The position numbers were made by a program, and so were the translations under genes. Below the pieces are notes generated by a model, which was not told where the DNA came from, made no database searches, and worked only from the letters and a program-made list of their open reading frames with translations. Below are positions 47,101 through 52,418 of a stretch of 64,000 bases of DNA, in pieces; within the stretch, counting starts at the first letter, position 1, and the number at the start of each line of letters is the position of its first letter. Origin of the DNA: Bacteroidia bacterium (GTDB taxonomy: Bacteria > Bacteroidota > Bacteroidia > Flavobacteriales > Flavobacteriaceae); NCBI GenBank assembly GCA_030427585.1, contig JAUIBW010000025.1:1-64000 (forward strand), given 5' to 3'.

Positions 47101-47746
47101 CAAGGCGATCTCAGATATTATCGATGGGCAATATTATTTCGGGTCACAAGCGATAGAAGCTAATTTTAAGAAAAATGCCGGTCAATATAATATCCTGCAT
47201 TTGGCATTGCATGGTGATGTAGATAACGAACATCCCGAAAATTCTAAACTCCTGTTTACCAAAGGTAATGATAGTATAGAAGATAGCTATCTGTATAGCC
47301 ATGAGTTGTTTGCGATGGATATCCCTGCAGAGCTCACTGTGCTTAGTGCCTGCAATACCGGATCAGGAAAAATAGTCAAGGGAGAAGGGATTATGAGCCT
47401 GGGTAATGCATTTCAGTATGCAGGAACCAAAAGTTTATTATTGAGTAGTTGGGAAATATCGGATCAAACCACTCCCGAATTGATGAAATATTTTTACACT
47501 AATCTTAAAGCAGGAATGCATAAAGCCAAAGCATTGCAACAAGCTAAGATACAATATCTCAATACGGCACATATCAACCGAACAGATCCCTTTTATTGGG
47601 GTGGGTTTTATTTGGTTGGAGACTCGTCTCCAATTCCTTTTAAAGAGTATACGATCTTGTATTGGGTTATAGGGCTTGGAGTATTGATGGTGTTCTGTGT
47701 AGGTGTACTCTGGTATCAAAGAAAAAGGAAAAATACGAGACAGTAG
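44198..47746 (+). CDS. Exported TPR-CHAT protein (caspase-like domain)
   Basis: An 1182-residue protein counted from ATG at 44198; an earlier TTG at 44162 is less likely. A signal peptide ends near SSIHAQS. About eleven or twelve 42-residue kinesin-light-chain-type TPR units follow (repeating YEKALEYYQKALAI and GxxHPxVAxSYxxIGxxY) to roughly residue 590, then a helical linker. The C-terminal CHAT domain has the caspase-like dyad His1005 (LALHGDVDNEHP) and Cys1052 (LSACNTGSG). A last membrane helix (TILYWVIGLGVLMVFCVGVLWY) ends in a basic tail, so the CHAT domain should face the periplasm. CHAT proteins are often proteases switched on by partners; periplasmic ones with unknown targets are common in Bacteroidota. 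No operon partner is visible. Confidence 0.88.
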   Translation: MSIFMRFFKSLFPIKNVFLILGLIFCSSIHAQSTQDTINAARYYSKGEEWLADRKQDSALVYFEKALTIYKQSNTQQKVADCSGKISKAHKANYNFDQAMVYAKKALAIRLKIFGDHHPQVAYSYNDIGHILKEQDQYEEAMEYYQKALAIQRDAFGDKDHRVADCYHNIGTVHHVLAQYEQAMEQYKKALTIRINTFGNKHQKIADSYIDIGTTYYHLGKYNLALENYQSALAIRTLVFGENSPEVAFCYNHIGNIFTRVDKFDKALKNQEKALAIMIDAFGEDHPNAALCYTSIGVLYRYRGKHDKALSYFKKALAVRIKKLGKEHARVSDSYIDVSYAYFKKGQYDRSLVYAQKALAIRVKVYPKKHSYLGVCYSFNGIVLKFKGEYDKALSYYKKTNNCFIYSLGPNHSAVARTYNNIANVYKEKEEYELALSYYQKALKIRIKIQGEYHSDTSASYHDMGDIYMFKQEYATALQYYQKALEIQKRLFGESHYYICDMYNTIANLYTEQKEYEKALEYLQKSIVIRLRTDGNHHPRTAKSYNQIAALYHQTKHYKKAIEYYEKAIVANTNPDVKSSDRDSLNPGDYMDLNVLLTTFYGKARVLQERFSVNNNPSDLKESIVIYQKADNLMQGIRESLHTYQDKIAFAKQTQKIYTGAIETQLLYHQIDQKQESLHQAFNYAERSKANTLKELLVESNAKSFAGLPKTVLDLEQHLKSERSFYISERIQERSKQIVDTATITAYENKLFDLDRKQDSLTRVIEKNYPKYYQLKHQNKIVSVTDIQEKLTKNTTLLEFFVSDSSTYVFTISKKEIKITTLHTPELNKDIEALRAAIVAKNTMSFKTISHALYDQLIVPVKDQIKGDQLIIIPDGSLWHLNFDVLLTQNDLSYDPKALSYLLREYAISYASSANLLFAPVKSDLQSKKRQECLAFSFSDGEIIDTNTMSLAALRATNYDLPGTRKEIKAISDIIDGQYYFGSQAIEANFKKNAGQYNILHLALHGDVDNEHPENSKLLFTKGNDSIEDSYLYSHELFAMDIPAELTVLSACNTGSGKIVKGEGIMSLGNAFQYAGTKSLLLSSWEISDQTTPELMKYFYTNLKAGMHKAKALQQAKIQYLNTAHINRTDPFYWGGFYLVGDSSPIPFKEYTILYWVIGLGVLMVFCVGVLWYQRKRKNTRQ

Positions 47747-47968
47747 TAAAACGTCTACCATCTTAACTCGTAATGTTGTTTGGTTTTATAGTGTCAGTCT
47801 GAGTCGAAGAGCTTGTCATTCCGGTACTTCATCTACGTTCAGCATAGACTTCGGCTGGGATTCATAACTTCACGATTATCTGTTGAAGGAATATTTCATG
47901 TAAAAGTCTATCTTTTATAAGGTATAGTATATGAATACCTTCCTTTGCAGAAAGAAAAGACTTCCTCA

Positions 47969-48137
47969 CACTCTTTTTTGTCGACCATCGGCATAAGAAT
48001 ATCTTTCCTGACACTCTTTTTATCGATCATCGGTATAAGAATATCTTTCCTCGCACTCTTTTTGTCGACCATCAGCATAAGAATATCTTTCCCCGCACTC
48101 TTTTTATCGACCATCGGCATGAGGATATCTTTCTCTG
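47969..48137. repeat. Four tandem 42-bp repeats
   Basis: Units start at 47969 (43 bp), 48012, 48054 and 48096, with consensus CACTCTTTTTATCGACCATC then GGCATAAGAATATCTTTCCTCG. They differ by a few substitutions each. Because 42 is a multiple of three, frames stay open. On the minus strand GTG at 48159 to the stop at 47908 would encode 83 residues with a 14-residue repeat KDILMPMVDKKSAR. On the plus strand a hydrophobic repeat is also open. The lack of unique spacers rules out CRISPR. A real small repeat protein is possible but unproven. Confidence 0.8.
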
Positions 48138-48536
48138 CAACAAGATAAGGCTCCACCACTGCGGGGAAGGCTCATCCTTATGCACGGGCTAGTAATAGTA
48201 ATAACTTGAGTTTGATTAATATTTCAAGGGGTATAAAAACCGTCGATTCGATTTCTATGACATAATCAAACTGACGCATTTCAGATTAATCGAGGTGAAT
48301 AGGGGGAAAACACCCTTTTGGCAGCAGGGGTAAATGCCCCTTGTAATATTTTTTAGATTTTTTTTAAGTGCTTTAGGGTATTGAAAAACAGGAGTTTGAT
48401 ACTGTTTGGGTGCTGTGTGGTTTTTGATTTTAAGGTAGGGTGTATTTGCTTTGCTGTATGTTTTTTAGATATATTAGCAATAATCTAATCTAAATTTAAC
48501 TCGCTGTGCATTTTGATATTTTTGAATTCCAAATTC

Positions 48537-48703
48537 GTCAATTCGAGTGCTTCGACCATAGGAAGAAGTGTATCGAGAATAGGATTTGGAATTAAAAAAA
48601 GCTATTCTCGATACAATTTTTCTTCGTGTCATCTCGAGCCCTTCGATTTAACTCAGGGCAGGCTAAAGTCGAGAGGTCACGAAGAAAAACCACTCGAATT
48701 GAC
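48537..48703. repeat. Full-length 167-bp palindromic repeat element
   Basis: Perfect 13-bp terminal repeats GTCAATTCGAGTG (48537-48549) and CACTCGAATTGAC (48691-48703). Nested inside are a second perfect 13-bp pair, GTATCGAGAATAG (48570-48582) and CTATTCTCGATAC (48602-48614), and a 12-bp pair, TTTTTCTTCGTG (48619-48630) and CACGAAGAAAAA (48678-48689). The whole can fold into a multi-branched cruciform. It shares ends and length with 21176-21340. No transposase is inside. Confidence 0.85.
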
Positions 48704-48769
48704 GCTTTTTTTATAGTATTAGTTTTAAAATGTATAACAGGTTAATTTAATCTAAAATTATATAACGTT

Positions 48770-49192
48770 ATGGGAAAAGAACTACCAAAAAAAGGGAAAA
48801 AAGGTGGAAAGCCTAAAAAATGTATCACAGTAGAGGAGGCAAGAGAGCTAGAAAAGGTGTGGTGTAATACAAGAACACCAGAAATAGATAAGTGTTTAGG
48901 GTTTGAGGATACCAGGGAATTTCATTGGAGTGTTGAAGAATTACAGGAATATCTTAAATACGTAAAAAAGGAATCCAAAAAGCAAGGGATTGATAATCCA
49001 GGTATTAGAGTGTATTTAGGAGCTTATCCTAAAGGGAAATGTAAAATGGATAGAGGTTATGCTACTATCTTTTTAGCACCAACCGGGGCTCCTGCAGGTG
49101 AGATGGGTAAAGGAGGAAGTGGTGCACCAAATAACTATGGTATAGCTCCTTTTAATAGTTCGGAAAGTGGAGAACCGCCTCCAGTGTATTGA
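48770..49192 (+). CDS. Small soluble hypothetical protein before the 7TM gene
   Basis: A 140-residue protein with no signal peptide. The first 18 residues are extremely basic (KKGKKGGKPKK). The middle is helical (VEEARELEKVW; SVEELQEYLKYVKKESKKQG), followed by strands IRVYLGAYPKGKCKMDRGYATIFLAPTG and a Gly/Pro/Ser-rich tail ending PPPVY. Four cysteines are spread over the chain. It is 9 bp upstream of the 7TM gene and surely co-transcribed. The family is unknown to me, and the fixed pairing suggests a partner of the membrane protein, perhaps an intracellular ligand or effector. Confidence 0.6.
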   Translation: MGKELPKKGKKGGKPKKCITVEEARELEKVWCNTRTPEIDKCLGFEDTREFHWSVEELQEYLKYVKKESKKQGIDNPGIRVYLGAYPKGKCKMDRGYATIFLAPTGAPAGEMGKGGSGAPNNYGIAPFNSSESGEPPPVY

Positions 49193-49201
49193 ATTTAAAA
49201 A

Positions 49202-49885
49202 ATGTTTATAGTTATTAAGCTTTTAGAGTTTGTCGCGGCTATTACCGGGACTTTTTATCTGAAAAAAGAAAAGAAAAACCTTCCAACTAGGTGTTTTGTG
49301 TATTTTTTGTGGTTAACATTTTTTGTTGAAATTATAGGAATGTTGCCTAGAGCAATTAATCACTTAGAGGGTTTTTCTTTTTTGAAAGATACTTTTTTGG
49401 AAAAAAATCATTGGTTGTATAATGCGTATCATATAATTAGCTTTTTGTTTTATATTACATATTTTAAATTAAATTTGGGATCTAAAAAAATCAGGACAAT
49501 ATTAGATGTTTTATCGGTTGTTTATTTTGTGCTAACAATATCTTATTTAATAACTATAGGGGGATATTTTAAATCTTTGTCGACATTTACATATATAGTA
49601 GGTTCAATACTTATTTTTTTATGTATTTTATTATACTTTTATGAAGTTATACAGAGTGATACAATTTTGTCTTTTCATACAAATCTTACTTTTTACGTTG
49701 CGATTGGAGCTATGCTTTTTCATTTAATTGTAACACCTCTCTTTATTTATAGTGAATATTATTTAGGTGAAAATCCAGAGTTTGTTAAAGTGCGAAGAAT
49801 AATACTTTACAGTGCTAATATTTTTCTGTATACTTGCTATACCATTGGTTTTATTGTATGCTCGCGAAAGAACAAATCTTATTAA
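49202..49885 (+). CDS. Seven-helix membrane protein of unknown function
   Basis: A 227-residue protein with seven predicted membrane helices at about 2-19, 31-48, 71-90, 97-119, 127-147, 155-176 and 197-217, joined by short loops and ending in a basic tail (CSRKNKSY). No enzymatic motif is seen. Its 3-prime end overlaps the histidine kinase gene by 28 bp in another frame. It probably acts as the membrane sensor for that kinase, whose own input region is just one helix. A 7TM receptor split from its kinase would be an unusual arrangement. Confidence 0.65.
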   Translation: MFIVIKLLEFVAAITGTFYLKKEKKNLPTRCFVYFLWLTFFVEIIGMLPRAINHLEGFSFLKDTFLEKNHWLYNAYHIISFLFYITYFKLNLGSKKIRTILDVLSVVYFVLTISYLITIGGYFKSLSTFTYIVGSILIFLCILLYFYEVIQSDTILSFHTNLTFYVAIGAMLFHLIVTPLFIYSEYYLGENPEFVKVRRIILYSANIFLYTCYTIGFIVCSRKNKSY

Positions 49886-50640
49886 TCATTTATTTTACCA
49901 TTATTATTCTATTTTTTGTAGTATTTGGTATTGTATTCTTTGTGGCTTTTCAGCGCCGAAAAAACAAATTACTGCTGGATAAACTAAGAGCAGAACAACG
50001 TTTTGAGGATGAGATTTTTAAATCCCGTATAGAGATACAGGAGCAGGCACTTAAAAATGTAAGCTGGGAGCTTCATGATAATATCGGGCAATTGCTATCT
50101 ACGGCAGTGATGCAGATTAATATTATGGGCGCTACCATAGATGAGACAGCTTCAGAATCACTACAAGATGTAAGAAAATTAGTAGGAGACAGCCTGCAAG
50201 AGATACGTACCTTATCTAAAACCTTAAACCACGAAGTGATTCAAAATGTAGGGTTAGAAAAATCTATTACTGTAGAGCTCAAACGTTTTGAGAAACTTAA
50301 TTTTTTAACGCCTTCGCTTACTGTAAAAGGAGAAGAAGTATATATAAACCCTAAAGATGAGATTATCCTATATCGTATCATTCAGGAATTTTTCTCTAAT
50401 ACCATAAAACATGCAGAGGCCTCAAACCTCGAAGTAGAGTTGGAGTATACTCCAGAAACCCTTAATATTAGAGTACAGGATGATGGTGTAGGGTTTGATC
50501 CTAAATCAGTTCAAGCAAATTCTGGTTTGCTTAATATGAAAAGCCGTGCCTCTCTGGTAAATGCAAAACTCGACTATACCTCTTCACCAGGAAAAGGAGT
50601 TCTACTTACCTTGTCATATCCTATACAACTTAACGATTGA
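49858..50640 (+). CDS. LuxR-system sensor histidine kinase (HisKA_3 type)
   Basis: A 260-residue kinase. I choose ATG at 49858 (MLAKEQILLIIYFTI), which puts the membrane helix (about 7-30) at the N-terminus; 49834 is an alternative. A coiled stretch (about 35-65) leads to the phosphoacceptor His73 in SWELHDNIGQLL. The ATPase domain has the N box in IIQEFFSNTIKHAEAS, the G1 box DDGVGFDP, and GLLNMKSRA plus SSPGKGVLLTLSYP. No periplasmic or PAS sensor is present. The 28-bp overlap with the upstream 7TM gene and the LuxR-type regulator downstream define a two-component unit. Confidence 0.92.
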   Translation: MLAKEQILLIIYFTIIILFFVVFGIVFFVAFQRRKNKLLLDKLRAEQRFEDEIFKSRIEIQEQALKNVSWELHDNIGQLLSTAVMQINIMGATIDETASESLQDVRKLVGDSLQEIRTLSKTLNHEVIQNVGLEKSITVELKRFEKLNFLTPSLTVKGEEVYINPKDEIILYRIIQEFFSNTIKHAEASNLEVELEYTPETLNIRVQDDGVGFDPKSVQANSGLLNMKSRASLVNAKLDYTSSPGKGVLLTLSYPIQLND

Positions 50641-50720
50641 TTTAATACATTTGTACCAAATAAGAAGCAATGCTTCAATGTAGATACTTGAAAAATTTAA
50701 ATATTTGAAAAAGAGTATTT

Positions 50721-50753
50721 AGACCTTCAAGGTTTTAAAAACCTTGAAGGTCT
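50721..50753. terminator. Long perfect palindrome between kinase and regulator genes
   Basis: AGACCTTCAAGGTTTT (50721-50736) and AAAACCTTGAAGGTCT (50738-50753) are perfect 16-bp arms around one base, followed by AAAAAAC rather than T. The AACCTTGAAGGTC sequence looks like a repeat-type hairpin. It may end or stabilise the kinase transcript in the 209-bp gap before the regulator gene. Confidence 0.5.
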
Positions 50754-50849
50754 AAAAAACAAATAAAAGTTTTTATTATTAAAAAATTAACTTTTTAGTA
50801 TAAAAGCAACCATACATAAAAGTTTAAATTGCTTCAATAAAAAAAACAG

Positions 50850-51500
50850 ATGAAGAAGAAGACTATAGTTATTGTCGATGATCATCTTTTATTTGCACAA
50901 TCACTAGAAAGTTTAATATCTAAACTTGAGGAATATGAGGTGTTGGCGATTCTAAAAAACGGAAAAGAGCTTACACAATATTATTTACATAAAAGAAAGA
51001 CACCAGATCTTATTCTTTTGGATGTAAAAATGCCTGTGATGGATGGTGTGCAAACGATGCAATGGCTTAAAGAAAATCGACCAGATCAAAAAGTGCTGGC
51101 ACTAACGATGGAGGATGACGAAGAAACCATTATTAGGATGCTTAGGGCGGGAGCCAAAGGATACTTGCTAAAAGATATACATCCCGAAAATTTTGAATTT
51201 GCCATGAAGATGGTAATAGAACAAGGGTTTTATTATTCGGGTAAAATAGAAACCGCATTACGTAATTCTGAAGAAGCCGGAGGTAGTAAAAACCTACAGG
51301 AGAAATTAACCGATAAAGAGCGAGTGTTTTTAAAATACGCATGTTCAGAACTTACGTATAGGAGTATCGCAGCAGAAATGGGGTTAAGCCCCAAGACCAT
51401 AGAGAATTATAGAGAAACGGTTTTTAAGAAGTTAGAAGTAAAAACCAGGGTGGGCCTTGTGATCTATTGTATGAAAAATAAACTTTTCAAAATAGAATAA
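50850..51500 (+). CDS. NarL/FixJ-type (LuxR HTH) response regulator
   Basis: Transcription factor paired with the kinase at 49858. The receiver domain has the acidic pair Asp10-Asp11 (VIVDDHLLFAQSLE), the phosphorylation site Asp58 (LILLDVKMPVMDG), the Thr in ALTMEDD and the Lys in YLLKDIHP. The DNA-binding LuxR helix-turn-helix is LTDKERVFLKYACSELTYRS then IAAEMGLSPKTIENYRETVFKKLEV. The 216-residue length is normal. Target genes are not evident; the adjacent small-protein/7TM operon is a natural candidate. Confidence 0.94.
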   Translation: MKKKTIVIVDDHLLFAQSLESLISKLEEYEVLAILKNGKELTQYYLHKRKTPDLILLDVKMPVMDGVQTMQWLKENRPDQKVLALTMEDDEETIIRMLRAGAKGYLLKDIHPENFEFAMKMVIEQGFYYSGKIETALRNSEEAGGSKNLQEKLTDKERVFLKYACSELTYRSIAAEMGLSPKTIENYRETVFKKLEVKTRVGLVIYCMKNKLFKIE

Positions 51501-51769
51501 ATAGAACAAGAATCTCGTATTCCAAGGTTCTCGAAAGTTAAAATACCTTGTTGTGTAAGAATATTATGCAGTTTCATAACCCAGGGCTTCGACTCCGTGT
51601 TTCCCGAGCCTAGTCGAAGGGCTCAGCCCTCCGGGAATGAATATTTCAATCAAAAACGATATAGTGATCACTGAGCGCAACCGAAGTGAAAGCTGTAGTT
51701 TTAAATGAGAACTAAAAGCAGTGTTTTTCTTTTTTTGATAATTTGTAACATTTCAAAAAAATATTTTCC
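51501..51769. other. Repeat-bearing gap before the ilv leader
   Basis: Contains REP-like pieces at about 51580-51645 (GGGCTTCGACTCCGTG, AGTCGAAGGGCTCAGCC, CCGGGAATGAA) and a GTGATCAC palindrome near 51668. No gene is seen. The last 30 bp carry the TTTG and TATATTTG boxes of the ilv promoter. Confidence 0.5.
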
Positions 51770-51777
51770 TATATTTG
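51770..51777 (+). promoter_or_regulatory. Promoter of the ilv leader/operon (-7 box)
   Basis: TATATTTG is an exact TAnnTTTG. A TTTG at 51742-51745 lies 24 bases upstream, slightly beyond the usual spacing for a -33 element. The expected start near 51782-51784 leaves only a few bases before the first leader-peptide ATG at 51787, so leader translation would be nearly leaderless. Confidence 0.6.
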
Positions 51778-51786
51778 GACACATAA

Positions 51787-51852
51787 ATGAATACAAGAAG
51801 CATAAATATCAATACAGTCATTATCATTGAGGTGATTATTTCACCTCGATAA
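51787..51852 (+). CDS. Ile/Val leader peptide 1 of the ilv operon
   Basis: A 21-codon frame ending TAA. It encodes seven isoleucines and two valines and no leucine, with the core VIIIEVIISP at residues 11-20. It is followed by a hairpin, an anti-terminator and an intrinsic terminator in the order expected for ribosome-mediated attenuation. I infer that stalling at the Ile/Val codons when charged tRNAs are scarce lets transcription proceed into ilvDBNCA. The second copy downstream, with a similar peptide and the same spacing, strongly supports the assignment. Confidence 0.82.
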   Translation: MNTRSININTVIIIEVIISPR

Positions 51853-51882
51853 GGGATGTATTGATACTATATATATGATATT
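51826..51882 (+). promoter_or_regulatory. Attenuator 1: leader hairpin and anti-terminator
   Basis: ATTGAGGTGA (51826-51835) pairs with TCACCTCGAT (51841-51850) around TTATT, ten pairs with one G-U. The first arm lies within the Glu-Val codons, so a ribosome stalled on the preceding Ile codons would cover it. AAGGGAT (51851-51857), beginning in the stop codon, is complementary to ATCCCTT (51887-51893) of the terminator and can act as anti-terminator. A ribosome finishing the peptide would mask it and allow termination. Confidence 0.72.
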
Positions 51883-51916
51883 AAAAATCCCTTTACTCGA
51901 GTAAAGGGATTTTTTT
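51883..51916 (+). terminator. Attenuator 1 terminator
   Basis: AAAAATCCCTTTACTC (51883-51898) and GAGTAAAGGGATTTTT (51899-51914) form a 32-bp perfect palindrome, in practice a 13-bp stem with loop CTCGAG, followed by T. It starts 31 bp after the first leader-peptide stop codon. Confidence 0.9.
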
Positions 51917-51965
51917 GTATAAAAAATTTGAGATTAGAATCTAAAATAAAATCTGAACCGTATAA

Positions 51966-52028
51966 ATGAAAATATTTAGCAACATAATTAGTAATGTCAT
52001 TGTCATTATTGTGATTATTTCGCCATGA
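51966..52028 (+). CDS. Ile/Val leader peptide 2 of the ilv operon
   Basis: A 20-codon frame ending in tandem TGA TGA. It has eight isoleucines and three valines and again no leucine, with the core VIVIIVIISP at residues 11-20, parallel to leader 1. Its ATG is 179 bp after that of leader 1, and no promoter box is seen between terminator 1 and this frame. It is therefore probably translated only from transcripts that read through terminator 1. The two modules look like a diverged tandem duplication. Confidence 0.82.
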   Translation: MKIFSNIISNVIVIIVIISP

Positions 52029-52059
52029 TGAAGGGACATTATTGTATATATATAAATAC
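52004..52059 (+). promoter_or_regulatory. Attenuator 2: leader hairpin and anti-terminator
   Basis: CATTATTGTG (52004-52013) can pair with CGCCATGATG (52021-52030), nine of ten positions including two G-U pairs, around a 7-nt loop. TGAAGGGA (52029-52036), starting right after the leader stop codon, is fully complementary to TCCCTTCA (52064-52071) in the terminator. The geometry matches attenuator 1 almost base for base. Confidence 0.72.
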
Positions 52060-52093
52060 AAACTCCCTTCAGAAATGAAGGGAGTTTTTTTTT
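52060..52093 (+). terminator. Attenuator 2 terminator
   Basis: AAACTCCCTTC (52060-52070) and GAAGGGAGTTT (52077-52087) form an 11-bp stem around AGAAAT, followed by T to 52093. It starts 31-32 bp after the second leader stop codon, the same spacing as in module 1. Confidence 0.9.
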
Positions 52094-52418
52094 GATATTA
52101 AACTCATCTAAACTTTTTGGGTTTAAGTGAAAACAACAATTTTTTGGCAAATCGAAAAAATATAAATGAGTTCATACAATGAATATTTCAATAAAATGAT
52201 GAAATAGTGATTGTAAATTATAAAAACGTAAAATATTGTAAATCAAATATTAACATGTGTAAAAAGACTATTGGATATTGTAAGGATATTGAATAATGTA
52301 CATGTGTTTAGCCGTAACAAAATAATTTTATACTGTGGTTTATTCAATCTAATACATACATCATAGGGTAAAAGTTAAAACTTTAAATAATTCGTAAAAA
52401 CTGATATTCAAAAAAGAA
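52094..52418. other. ilv leader downstream of the attenuators
   Basis: About 325 bp of AT-rich DNA between terminator 2 and ilvD. No third leader peptide, terminator or exact TAnnTTTG promoter box is seen. It is presumably the remaining untranslated leader of the operon; its length is unexplained. Confidence 0.5.

Larger units (their letters stand above)
47747..48769. other. One-kilobase gene-poor repeat region
   Basis: Holds an REP-like hairpin piece (about 47805-47870: GTCGAAGAGCTTGTCATTCC, GACTTCGGCTGGGATTC), the 42-bp tandem repeats and the 167-bp palindromic element, each listed separately. Around 48290-48350 is a G-rich stretch (GGGGGAAAACACCC, GGCAGCAGGGG). No other gene is credible. 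Confidence 0.6.

Noticed and set aside
47969..48137. CRISPR-like array
   Set aside because: The repeats are contiguous 42-bp units with no unique spacers between them and there are no cas genes in the window.
50721..50753. Third attenuator or regulatory riboswitch before the response regulator gene
   Set aside because: It is only a perfect palindrome with no leader peptide, no alternative pairing and no T run; a repeat hairpin or transcript end is simpler.
52094..52418. A third ilv leader peptide
   Set aside because: I read this gap for short Ile/Val/Leu-rich frames and terminators and found none.
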